The notes beneath the pieces were generated by a model, which was not told the origin of the DNA, did no database searches, and was given only the letters and a program-made list of their open reading frames with translations. This document shows, one piece after another, positions 25,541-37,300 of a stretch of 64,000 bases of DNA. The stretch is from Akebia trifoliata (lineage: Eukaryota > Streptophyta > Magnoliopsida > Ranunculales > Lardizabalaceae): NCBI GenBank assembly GCA_017979445.1, contig CM030711.1, positions 930,001 to 994,000 on the forward strand. Reading direction: 5' to 3'. Position 1 is the first letter of the stretch; each line of letters begins with the position of its first letter. Made by a program: the position numbers and the translations under genes.

Positions 25541-26749
25541 AGGGGGGAGCCCCTCAAATTTCAGAATAAAAATAAAAATAGAATTTCACATACATTTTGA
25601 GGATTTGGATTCCAATAAGGATTCGATTTGATAACCTATTTGATTGGTTCCAGACGTATCACATCCTCATATAATTTATGTAATAGGTTTTAATCATGTA
25701 TTATTATTTTTTGAAAGGTAATCCATCATATATTATAAATGTGTTTGCTTATCAAATCCAAGCGATAGATCAATTCTAAATGATTGACCAAAAAAGTGGT
25801 AATTTTTTCCATTTTTAGCTCTTAAGTTTTTTAAAGAAGAAAAAGTGTATTTTCTAGGATTAAAAAAGAAATTAAGAGGTAAGATATTTCATATTTATGG
25901 TGTTCATTTATTGTTAGTTGTTAGTTATTGTTCCACAATGAAAAGTTGGTGCCCTAATAAAAACTTTCCAAAGATATTTTTAAGAGATTTCCTTTGGATA
26001 ACATACTATTTCAACCATCAAATAAAACATTTCCTTGCTCTATTTGAACACACACACACACACCATAACGTGCTCATTGTACCAGCCTACTATATGCACC
26101 CAAAAATAAAATAAAGGAGAGATGTGCTCTTTGCACGTACTCAATCTAATCCTTTTTTATTCTGCATTCTTTCCAAAACCTATCGAACTCACTTATCTTT
26201 TTTTTTTCATCTTCTCCACTATCTCTCTCTCCTAATTTTTTTTTTTTTTTTTAAACATCTAAAAAGATTTCAGCAATGATTTGAAGTTTTTATCCTATTT
26301 CTTTTTATATTAATACTTTGAAATTCAACACAATGGAATTCATTCTTATGAAAAAAATTTGTATGTGATATTTTTATTTAGTATATCGGGACCAAATCAT
26401 TTTTACAAGATAAGGTAGATATCTATCGATTCTATACATAGAGATTCGGTAGTGACATATTGAACATAAAGCTTCCCATGAGAAAATTTAATTTTATAGG
26501 TACTTAACAAATCAATCTTATAATGCTTAGTGCTATAATGTTCAAGCAAATCAACCAAAACATGTTTCGTTTGAACCTACAAAATTAATCTCCACTAATT
26601 AGTTTTCAAAAGGAGATGAATATGGAGATAAAGAAAAGAAAAAAGAAGAAGTGGCTTTAATCACTACGTTATTAAAGTTGGTGTAGATAGAACATTTCAA
26701 AGGGTAAATAAATAACTTTTAAAATTTTAAAGAGAGCTTCTATTGGGAC

Positions 26750-26845
26750 ACCAACTTTTGTTAACGCCATCCCAAGATGTGACTAATTCTTTGGTGATTT
26801 ACATGTGAATTGGAGTGGTGTTAGCAAAAGTTGGTGTGGCAATGA
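26750..26845. mobile_element. Small foldback MITE
   Basis: GGGACACCAACTTTTGTTAACGCC is mirrored about 50 bases on by GGTGTTAGCAAAAGTTGGTGTGGC. A one-ended relative (GCCACACCAACTTTTATTGACATCACGCC) lies near 29157. No target-site duplication was defined. Confidence 0.5.
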
Positions 26846-27170
26846 AATCTCTCTCTTATAAAAGTTCAAAAAAAAAAAAATTTTGACCCCCTTAAATGTG
26901 TACAGTGATCACATTAAGTGTAGGTTTACTGGAGGTGGATGCCAATATTAATGCTCTCAACTCTCAAGTCAGGATAGGACGACAGCCAAATAAACTTTAA
27001 TTGGAGTAACGAGAGTACATTTCAAAGGGAAAATCGATAATTTTATAATTTTTAAAAAACTGCCTTATTGCATTATAAATGGGTTGCGCATAACTGATCT
27101 ATACAACTGTGCACTTAGGACACTTGGTAAAAAAAGATTTTTAACATTGTGTTTTAAAAAAGTGTAATGA

Positions 27171-27372
27171 TTTTGCAACTCAACCTGACAAGGTGATTCA
27201 AGAATTCAACTGTCATGTACCTTGCAAGAATAGTAGATTTTTCCTCGGGATATTAATTGTACATCCTCATAAAACATGTGTAGTTGTGTATCTCGAAGAA
27301 AAAAAATATTTGATTCTTGCACTTGTCATGTCAATGAGTTTTTGAGTTATCATGTCTGATTGATTACAAAAT
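27171..27372. mobile_element. GATACACA-family foldback
   Basis: The left arm (GCAACTCAACCTGACAAGG, GCAAGAATAGTAGATTTTTC, CTCGGGATATTAATTGTACA) pairs with the right arm (GTAGTTGTGTATCTCGAAG, TTTGATTCTTGC, CTTGTCATGTCAATGAGTTT). The structure matches 14830-15043 closely. Confidence 0.5.
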
Positions 27373-27540
27373 CAGCATTTAAAAAAAAAAAATCAACTGT
27401 TTTAATCCTAAAAAATACGTTTTCTTCATGTGGACGTAATATTAATGCACCGACTTTCAAGTTAGCACATGGGACGATAGTGAAACAAACTTTCATTATT
27501 GTCACGAGAGTATGTTTCAAAGGGTAAATAAATAATTATA

Positions 27541-28057
27541 GGGTCTTGGTAACGTGTGCCCTAAGGTCACTCGTTTAAGTGCAATAAATACACATGGGGA
27601 ATAAGCATTTGGAGGTATTTTGGTAAAAAAAATTTAATTTTTTAAAGGTATTTTTGGTACTAAACTTAATTGGGGAGTGTTCAAAAGTCCTAAACAAATC
27701 CTAACGTTGTGTCAAATATTTTTCAATATATGAACTAGAAATTTTGGAATGAACTGACCTTTTCATGATGATGATCTCTATTATAAGGAGATCATCTTCA
27801 CAAAAAATCAGTATATTCAAAAATTTCTAATCTCAATTGACAAAGTGAAGAATTGTGGATCGTTAATTGTTTATAGACCAATTTTGATGGAATCATCATC
27901 ACAAAAAATTAACTCATTTTGAAATTACTAACCCATATATTAAAAAATATTTGGCACAATGTTAGTCTCTCATTAGATTCTCAAAATGCTTCCCAATTCA
28001 ATTATCCAATTGTAATTAATGCACTTTATCGTGTGCTCTTAAACGTTAACAAGGCCC
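27541..28057. mobile_element. Longer family C MITE
   Basis: The left end GGGTCTTGGTAACGTGTGCCC with GTGCAATAAATACACATGG matches family C. A matching right end (AATGCACTTTATCGTGTGCTC, AAACGTTAACAAGGCCC) occurs about 480 bases on. Flanks ATAATTATA and ATAATTTTC agree at 7 of 9 positions. The interior is longer than in other copies, so this may be a larger relative or two fused halves. Confidence 0.4.
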
Positions 28058-30018
28058 ATAATTTTCTAATTGTTAAAAGGATACCTTTAAGTGAGTACAG
28101 TGAGCACATTCATGTGGTTTGTGCCACAATGGCAATAATAAATAATTTTTTAACTCTTTATATTCTAAAAATTTGCAAAACTTTAGGCCTTAGAGACGTT
28201 TTCTGAATAATGTGGAGGCCAATATTAATGCTATCGTGTCAGGAAAGGATTGGACCACAGTCATCAAACAAGCTTTCATTGCAGTTACGCGTGACCATTT
28301 TTTTATTTTTTTATTTTAAACACCCTGTACGGCTGTACGCTTTAAATCGGCAATGTTCGAACCTAAATATCGATTTCGAAATAAATAAGAGTCCCACACT
28401 CGTTTCTGGGCGAGAAGCACATGAATGACCTATTTAGCCATTGGAGTTTAGTAAGTATCTCGAGCTTTTCTTGTTACGTTGCCTACTTTCTTCCGAATTT
28501 AGTGAATTTTGAGATAAGTTCCTCATTATTAATGGTGTTAAGGTTTGTGGAAACTCACATGTATAGAAAGGGATTCTAAACCTTCTTTCTACCTACTAAC
28601 CTTACTTAAATGCTCACGAGACATCACCCCTTACTTTGACTTTGTATCAGACCCATTGCTTTGACGATCGGACCCACATATCACATCATATTTCACCATC
28701 GACTATACACTTCATGTTGTGTGAAAAAAAAAAAAAAAAATCATATCCCTTGCTTGAACAAGAGAGCTCACTTACTTGTTTGTAATTTAAAATATTAACT
28801 AAAGATTTTTTTTAAATTATATATATAAATAATTTTTTTTTTTTTTTTGAAAACTAGTCAATGTGATTATAGAATTGTGGGGGTGTAATTTTCTTGATTT
28901 TTGTGTAAAATAATATTTATTATATTAAGTTTGAATGTAAAGCCCAGGGGGTGGCATTTGTCTAAGTTTGGGAGTCGGACCACTTCTACTCCACCTTCGA
29001 TCATTATAGTAGTAAAGATTAGTATAACACTTAAGCCAGCCCCACTAAGCCAATTTTATCGTTCCACATCTGGTTAGAACTAAAACATAAAATTTCATTA
29101 GTTATTTATAGGTTAGAGTTGAGTATTGAAATGATTAAATTTAGAGATATTCTATTGCCACACCAACTTTTATTGACATCACGCCAATCCTTTTGAAATT
29201 TGGGTGAGTTACCACTTCGTGTCCTAAATATGATGAAATTTTGATTTTGGTATAGTGTTCATTTAAATTCTCAAAACATATTTTTTTCTTGTGAATGTCA
29301 GTTTTATAATTAACAAATTCATTGATAAAATACTTGTGAACTTGTCATTACTTGTGATCTAACTAATAATTTATCCATGAATCTATTGGTTATAAAAGCG
29401 AAGAATTTATTGAAAAAATATTTTTGAAAATTAAAATAAATAGTGTATCGTAATAAAAAAAAATTCATAAGTTGCACACGTTTTAGGAAATATTTCTTAA
29501 AATTAAGCAATTATGTACATGTAGATTAGTGTGTTATGAGTAAAAGTTGGTGAACTAATAGCAACTATCTAAATCTATATAATAATACACAATTGTAGGG
29601 CCCACTTTTGTGGAGGACAAACTTAAGATAAACCTCTCATCCTACAAACATTTTAATGGGACCCACTTTTTTACCTTTTCTCTTCATCCCTTCTAATTTT
29701 ACTATATTTCCTCTTTAACCCATTATTATTTTTCATCTTTTACCCTTTACCCTAAAATAATAATAATAATAATACCCGAAACTTTAATTTGTTTTCCACT
29801 TTTATCCCCTTTGTTCCAGAGAGGATGACCGTTCGATCTCTAGTTTATAAATAAAAATCAACAATAATAAATTATAAAATCTAATAAGTACCAAATACCA
29901 ATTAATTTGAATTTTGGGCCCTTCTTGGTACCAAGCAATCATTTGTAAATACAAATCATTTGTAAAATCACATAAGTTTCGATGATTATAAAACATATGA
30001 CACTGGAAAGTTTTATTT

Positions 30019-30259
30019 CACTACATGAAATGTTGACAAGAAAATTTAATGGGCCAGGCCCATGAATTTTAGTAATCGAATTTTGACGCCCAGAGCCTTT
30101 GAAATTGTTGATGTTCCTCAAATTCGACGGCTTAGAACCATCAAATTTCTCCCATCGAAGAAAAACACCCAACAATGAAAATTTTGATGTCTTGTTCTAT
30201 CAAATAATATAAAATTTGACGGCCTTGGACCGCCGTACATGGATTTTTTTCATGTTGTG
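30019..30259. mobile_element. CACTA-like MITE
   Basis: The left end CACTACATGAAAT and the right end TTTTCATGTTGTG form terminal inverted repeats of about 13 bp with one mismatch, close to the plant CACTA tip CACTACAAGAAA. The interior carries short palindromes such as AAATTCGACGGCTTAGAACC facing ATCAAATTT, and TTTGACGGCC...GGACCGCCG, which resemble CACTA subterminal repeats. The 241-bp size excludes coding capacity. The expected 3-bp duplication is not clear. Confidence 0.5.
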
Positions 30260-31189
30260 CTTGAGGCTACAAAAAGAATTAAATTTACATAAACCAATTT
30301 ATGAAGTGGTATCCCAGCAAAATACTCATATCGACATTTGCTTGCCCAATAGAAAATGTTCATCTCGTATAACAAAATTTTATTATCAAGGAAGATCTCA
30401 ACCTTAATGTCTCGACATAATTGGATATTGGATATTGTTGAGAAGTCGTGATAAATTGAAAATTAAATTAGATTGATCTTAAAATGTACAAGTGAGCACA
30501 CATCTTCAAAAACCAAAATCTCAAAAAACTACGCTACATAAATACTTTAAATTAGGTAGAATATATATACTTGTGTTCAATCTTTTATTTTTTTTCGAGC
30601 GATAAAAACAAAAATCTAACAAACGAGTAAAAATATTAACAATATCGGCTTATTATAAACCATAACTTAATAAATAAATCATTTATTCTTCATATGTAGC
30701 AATATCAAGAAATATGATAATCTTTACGGCTAGTTTTCTTCAAGAATACAATCAGGAGGGAGACTCAATTTACCCCAATTTAATGTAATCTTAGTTAAAG
30801 TATCTATATAAACTCATAAATCATATTAATCTCACTTTTGGAATTATTACCATTAATTAAATAAATAATTATAAGCCTATTGCTGCTAATCTCTGAGTGA
30901 CTCCTCTCTATTTCTATGGGATGTTGTAGCTCCAACTTTGATGTCTTAAACAAGTGTGATTCCAAAGCCCCTCCAATCCCTTAATATCTCATTATTCTAT
31001 TTGCTATTCGGCCCAATATATCCTAGTCCAAGCCCATACTTTAAAGCCCAACCAAGCTAACCTCAATGAGCTCCTTAAACAAGCCATATTTTACTCATTT
31101 CAACCACTAATACATCTCAATCAATCCCACAAAAAATCCTTGTCACATGTCAAACCAGCAATCTATTTTAATCCAAGTTTTAGAATTTC

Positions 31190-31770
31190 CACCCTATTTA
31201 TGCTAAAAACTGGAGTTGCAACTTGGTCTGGTTCAAACTGAGAATTGAACCAAATCAATAGCTTTGGGGTGGTTTGGCCTGGTTTAGAATAAGTTGCGGT
31301 TTGGTTTCAAGTTACAAAAATGGAGAATCGATCAATTTGGTTTGATTCTCGGATCAAGCTTGTATAGAACCAAGTCAATCAAATCCGAAAATCGAACACT
31401 TATGAAATAAATAAATATGTATGTATATAATAATTATTATGAATTATTTTAAGAGTTAGGACATAGATTAATGATCTTTTATGGATACACTAATGACTTT
31501 TTATGGATAGATCAGTGATTTATTATATGAAATTTTATGTTTATTATATATTTATTTTTTCATTAAAAAATATTACTTACAATTTATAGAATATTGACAA
31601 CCGAACCAAACCAAACTAAACCAAATTGACTTTAGTTTGGTTTGGAATGATTTGATTCCAATGGGATTTGACTTGGTTCTTCTTCTTATTTAGTAGAACC
31701 GACTTATGTCGGTTCGGCTCCAATTTGACCTCAAGCCAAACCAAACTGAATCAAATTCCACCCCTACTAA
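31190..31770. repeat. Degenerate GGTTTGGTT-rich dispersed repeat
   Basis: Clusters of GGTTTGGCC/TGGTTTGGTT occur on one side and AACCAAACCAAAC on the other, ending in TTCCACCCCTACTAAAAACC. This arrangement is common in degenerate hAT-type plant MITEs. Only one terminal motif is clear. Confidence 0.4.
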
Positions 31771-32072
31771 AAACCTTAAAACAATTGTAAATGGGCCAAA
31801 TAAAATGATTTGGCTACTACAATGATATCCATTGTTCTTGGACCAAACTTCTTGACGTTTACGGTGAACAAAGAAAAAGAAGGAATTAAGAGTTTAAAAT
31901 CCATTAGTTTCTTTCTAGGAAGTTCAAATATAAATTGAGACATTTTTGAAAATTTAAAATTTTGGTGTAGACTATCCTCTATTCTACCTTTTTTTTTTTT
32001 TTCAATTTTATTTAACACACATATCATAAGTATTTTTTAGTAGTTTAAATAGAAATTAAATAGATTTTGTAG

Positions 32073-32300
32073 CATGGTTTTTAAACTCGTTATCACGTCT
32101 CATCTTGTTTAGCTCTGATACCGAGTCGTCTCAGATGACTTTTTCGATACGTTTGAAACGTTTCGTGAGATAACTCAAAAAATTGAACATGAGACATAAA
32201 ACTCGGTCAAAAAATGATTTTGTGAGTTAGTCTCGTTCAGCTCTGATATCAAATTAACTCGGGCGATACGTCTCAGTCTCAGACGAGTTTAAAAACCATG
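32073..32300. mobile_element. hAT-like MITE with 8-bp TSD
   Basis: Terminal inverted repeats CATGGTTTTTAAACTCGT and ACGAGTTTAAAAACCATG are flanked by TTTTGTAG and TTTTGAAG (7 of 8 identical). The interior has repeated TCTCGTTCAGCTCTGATA-like blocks. Degenerate relatives lie near 2930-3320 and 11375-11480. Confidence 0.6.
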
Positions 32301-32514
32301 TTTTGAAGATAACGTAACATAAAGATATTTTTATAATTTTAGAAAACAAACTGACACGATTATGGTGTCGTGACTTTGTAAATTTATTTGTTTTTGACAA
32401 AAATGACTATAATAGTACAACGTAAATGTAGAGATTGGGACAATTTTAATATTTCAAATTTTTGCATAAACATACACTTACTCTCATTATAGTAATTTAT
32501 TATAATGAGATAAA

Positions 32515-32600
32515 GGTGCCAACTTAGCTAAGTAGGCAAAGGTTTGAGGTGTGTTGATTTCGCCGACTAGGTTCAAATCCTGTTTAAAAACTATCTTCAT
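32515..32600 (+). mobile_element. tRNA-like SINE head
   Basis: An A-box-like TTAGCTAAGTAGGCAAAGG and a B-box-like AGGTTCAAATCCTG are about 35 bases apart, but the ends do not form an acceptor stem. A SINE head or tRNA relic is more likely than a tRNA gene. Confidence 0.4.
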
Positions 32601-33515
32601 CATCATGAGTATTTAATAATTTAAATTTTAAAAATATGAGATTATTTATTTAAAATTTTTAAAATAATCTTTTAAATTAATTATGAAAAAAAGTTAATTT
32701 CACATACTTAGCAAGTGCACCCAAAAAAACTAAAATAATTTTGTAAATGAACATCTTTATCAACTGCACTCACCATTCTTATGTCTTTCACGACTTCATC
32801 TTCTTCACATAGTCGTGGTCTCATATGTAAGTAAACGAAGCATCATCAACTTCTCTTCTATTTTCTTTTTTGCATCAAATAAATCAAGTTATTGCTTTAT
32901 CTTAGTCGTTTCCTCTTAGTTTGTATGTTTTTTTTTTCCTTTATATATAATGGTAAATCATGAGAAAACGGTAAATTAAATGATAAAATTTAGAGTTTGA
33001 TTTGAGATAAAAATAATGCAAATTAGTTAATTGTTAGAAACGATAAATTCATAAAAATGAAGTATTCCTGAAAACCCAAATCATTTTTTGATAATATAAG
33101 TTCAAGAAAATGATTTTTGGTTTCTTCTATGTCAATAGTCCTGTGCTGACATGGACTAAGCAATGTCAACAGGAGTCTATTCACATTGTTTTATCTATGT
33201 CGATATTACCCTATTGACACAAACAAAATTTAATTTTTTATCTATGTCGACATTGGCCTGTCGATATAGATGAAAGTCCCTTAAAAAATGTTTCATCTTC
33301 ATTCCAACATTTTCTTGTCTTGTTGTTTATTTATTTGTTCAGGTTGAATCTTTATTTTTTTTTCAGTTCAGTGATCTCATCATTCCTTTTGTATTAAGGC
33401 CATTTAGTGAAATGTTGAATCTATTAAAAACATATTAAAAAATAAATAAAAAAAAAAGGGTGAGGTTTTGATTAAAATCAATCTTGATTGATATAATATA
33501 TGAGTTTTGAAGTTG

Positions 33516-33682
33516 TAAGAGCATACGTTACAATGCATTAAATACACCTTGGGAATAAGCATTTGGAGTATTACTGGTAGCAAAATTTAGTTTTTGAGGG
33601 TAATTTCGATATAAAAAATAAGATCTTAAGGTATATTTAATAGACTTTAATGTGTGTCCTTAGAACACACTTAACAAAATCC
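33516..33682. mobile_element. Family C MITE upstream of ITN1
   Basis: Retains GCATTAAATACACCTTGGGAATAAGC and the right end TTTAATGTGTGTCCTTAG, ACACACTTAACAAAATCC. Flanked by TTGAAGTT at 33507-33514 and 33683-33690. The left tip is eroded. It lies about 280-450 bp before the presumed ITN1 leader. Confidence 0.55.
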
Positions 33683-34096
33683 TTGAAGTTTAAAGAGAGG
33701 TGGAATTGATCGAATTGGGGGACTTTACGTCAAATTTTAGGTGCAAGTAGGGCGCCCCTAATTCAGGGAAACCCGAATCCGAATAGAGCAAACAGACCGA
33801 CGAACCAGTTTGGACTATTGAGGGAAACCGTCCTCCCAAGGTGGACAACATCATTTCCCGACAATTTAATTATACGAGAGGAGAGGTTTTTCCACTCCCC
33901 AGTTCGCTTTATCCACGACTTATTTGCTGTACATGAAGGGCAGTTTCGTAATTTAAAATAACACAATCCACGACATCTTTTTCGTCCTCGACGACTGCCC
34001 GATCCTTCCTTGCATCTTCCTCACCTTGTCTTTTTACCAACTCTCGTCACTTCTACAAAGCAAAAAAACCCTATAATTCGCAGAAGCTCAAATTTG

Positions 34097-34108
34097 ATGA
34101 ATTTTTAG
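34097..34108 (+). promoter_or_regulatory. Upstream mini-ORF 1 in the ITN1 leader
   Basis: ATG AAT TTT TAG, in the sequence just before the ITN1 start. It is too short to encode a protein but could affect initiation if the mRNA includes it. Confidence 0.3.
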
Positions 34109-34137
34109 GGTTTCAAATTGAATCATCGAGAGCACCA

Positions 34138-34197
34138 ATGGGTTTAGGTATCGAAGACGGTTCGTTGAATTTTCTTCTCAATTCCTCTCTTTTTTGA
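34138..34197 (+). promoter_or_regulatory. Upstream ORF 2 in the ITN1 leader (19 aa)
   Basis: A 19-codon frame (MGLGIEDGSLNF...) ends 124 bases before the main ATG. A possible leader intron starting at GTATCG (34148) would remove most of it, so its presence in the mRNA is uncertain. Confidence 0.3.
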
Positions 34198-34258
34198 ATG
34201 TTTGATCCTCTCCAATAGGAATTATAAGTCAAATTGATTTGATCAACTTCTGAGAATT

Positions 34259-34290
34259 AATTATTATTATTATTATTATTATTATTATTT
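34259..34290. repeat. (ATT)n microsatellite in the ITN1 leader
   Basis: About ten ATT units lie 30 bases upstream of the start codon. It is likely length-polymorphic. Confidence 0.9.
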
Positions 34291-34320
34291 TTTGAATTTG
34301 GTTATTTATCTATAAATTAC

Positions 34321-37300
34321 ATGATGGATTCTGAAGGAGGCGAGAAGGATTGCGAGAAGGGATTGGATCCTAGTCCGAGCTCTGTGGTTGATCTTTCCCC
34401 AACTCCATCTCCATCAGCTTCAGCTTCTGCTCCAGCTCTGGTTCTATCGAATTCTGGAAAACGGATCGATCAATCTTTTAAGAAGAAGTACGTGAAGCAA
34501 GTAACAGGTCGCCACAATGACACAGAGCTTCATTTGGCAGCTCAACGAGGAGATCTCATGGCGGTGAAACAGATTCTACATGATATCGATGCACAGATGG
34601 TTGGAACTTTAGGTGGAGCCGAGTTTGATGCGGAGGTTGCAGCGATTCGGTCCGAAGTGGTAAATGATGTGAATGGCTTGGAAGAAACAGCTTTGTTTAC
34701 TGCAGCTGATAAGGGGCATCTTGATGTGGTCGAGGAGTTGTTGAAGTATTCAACTAAGGAGAGCGTTTCGAGGAAGAATCGTTCTGGTTTTGATGCGTTA
34801 CATATAGCTGCTAGTCAAGGGCACCGAGGTGATGATTCTCAATTAAATTTATGTTTTTTTGTAGTCTAATTTTTCTTTAAATTTGAAAACTTGAAGCTTG
34901 ATTAGGGTTTAGCTCATAGTTGTGAATTTGTGAGTGTTAGCAAGATTTGTAATTAGTACTTTTTGTTTGGAGTTGATCTGTCAGTCCACATGTGCTCAAG
35001 GTAACATGTCAGGGGGAGTAATATAAATGTGCTCATTAATTATACAGGTTTTGGTGATTGGAGGATATTGCTTGCTTCTTACTTCTTTTATATATTGCTA
35101 TTAGTATAGTGGGTTGTTCAATTCAATCTTTCAGATTACCTGGGTTGACATATCGTTTTAATGATGATGATGTGTGATCCACACCTAAGGTTAAGTTATT
35201 GTTGAAGGGTAATTTTGAGTTTACAAATGAATATCGAGCAAGTTAGCTGCCACGAAATATTCCTTTGATGAAAAAAATACATATCTTATATTATAGACCT
35301 ACCATTTGCTTATGTACTAAAGAATACAAACTTAGCTGCCCAACAAAATGTAGAATGGAAAAAAAAAATCAAGAAAATATGGAAATCACTCCAAATTCAT
35401 GCATTTAAAAGTTGATTTAATTTTAGTCCAAAAATTGTGGAATGGGGGTTTTGTAATGTCGGTTGGAGCAAAAGTGGGGTCAAGGATAAAAAAATTCCTA
35501 AGCTAAGGTGCTTACCCATTTTTAGGGACTTGTACATTTTACAACAACAACAAAGCCTTAAATCCAAAAGATTTACTTATAATAAAAAAATCCCAAAGAT
35601 TTGGGGTTGGCTAAATGTTCCTCCATTCCACTTTATTGAGAGCCGAGCCTCTTATTATTGTAATTGAGATCATTTACAAGAATCATTCAAGATAGGTTTA
35701 TTATTTCTGGCATTTGGAATGAATCTAATTTATAATTTTATGCATAGTTGGATTTGAACAATTTTGCATGACATAATAACTCCTTTTTATTTATTTATTT
35801 ATTTCATTTTACTTAATTCTGGCTTGCCTTCGTTCTTTAGAACTCTTCCTCGTTATTTCTCCCTTTGTAACAAGAACACTAACACTTGTGTCAATGCCTG
35901 ACATGAGTATGAGGTGCCAAACACGATGCCTTCGAGAAACCTTGATATGCTCACACATCATAGACATGTATTACAATTATTTTTGCTCTAATTAACATAG
36001 AAGTTTTATATATATATATATAACGAACAAAAGAAAACATTTCTCACCATAAAATAGTAAAAGTAGATTCTTAGTATCAAACCATGGATTAACAAATACG
36101 TATGGAAGATGGATTACACCAGCGACCAACCTTCTCTTGGAAGAAACTTTTAATAGTAAATCATCAATATAGAAGGGTGACACTATCTTTCCTTTTAGGA
36201 TGGGTGTCGAGGTGTGTCCATGTTTCAATACATGTTTGACACTATTAATATCTTAAAAGGTGATATGTGCATAGGTTTCTCCTAGGCAAGGGACTACAGG
36301 TGGGTGGGTTTGGGGGGAGGGGCATCGGCTCTCCACAGATTCAGGAAAACACTTCTACTTTTTTTTTCCTCGTGATTTTTCTATTTAGCTAGTAACATAA
36401 GTTCAAATGTTAAACCCTTCTTTGTCAGAAAATAGATATTTCATCATAGTTGTGTTTATGGAGTTAGATTTATACTAATATGATATACAGTTATCTATCC
36501 CATCATAGTTTATTGTCATATAAAAAACTGTTTATTTCTTAAGTTAATCAAAATATTATCTTGAATCCATGAATCATATTTTCTAGTTTCTCTTAAGTCC
36601 AAACTCCAAATACCATACCTGCACAAGATAGGTGAGTTAGTAACTGAAATAGTTCGCCATGAATGTAAAAAGTAGCACTTCATGACTTGCTTCCAGTCCC
36701 ATGTAAATCCTATAAGCTCCAATGGGTTGGAACTTAGAAGTGAGAATTACACACCCTTTTGTATGTTTTGTGGGATTTTCTTCTGGTTTCTTGCTTTTCT
36801 CTTCCCAAGTATCCTGCTCTGTTCTATATCAGGCTAGTACACTTGTAGTAACTATTTCTATACAGCCATTGTTCAGGTGCTATTAGACCACGATCCAGGA
36901 CTGAGCAAAACACTTGGTCCATCAAATGCAACTCCTCTTATATCTGCAGCTACAAAAGGACATACAGCTGTAGTTGATGAATTGCTATCAAAAGATCCTA
37001 GCTTGCTAGAGATTTCTCGATCCAATGGGAAGAATGCTTTACATTTTGCTGCTCGGCGTGGGCATGTTGAAATAGTAAAAGCATTACTTGACCAGGATCC
37101 ACAATTGGCACGGAGGACTGATAAGAAGGGGCAGACTGCATTGCATATGGCTGTAAAGGGGATTAGCTGTGAATCAGTGAGGTTGCTTCTTGAGGCAGAT
37201 GCAGCTATAGTGATGCTTCCCGACAGGTTTGGTAACACTGCATTACACGTTGCCACCAGGAAAAAGCGAGCTGAGGTATTGCTTTATGATTATGCAGTTT

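Larger units (their letters stand above)
25541..33960. other. Gene-free interval between KCS and ITN1
   Basis: No supported gene. Content: small foldbacks (26750, 27171), family C MITEs (27541, 33516), a CACTA-like MITE (30019), a degenerate GGTTTGGTT-type repeat (31190-31770), a hAT-like MITE (32073) and a tRNA-like SINE head (32515). The rest (for example 28060-30000, 30260-31190, 32610-33500) is AT-rich, unassigned sequence with homopolymer runs. Confidence 0.7.

Noticed and set aside
32515..32600. Possible tRNA gene
   Set aside because: Has A- and B-box-like motifs, but no acceptor-stem pairing and no convincing anticodon arm; kept as a SINE-like head.
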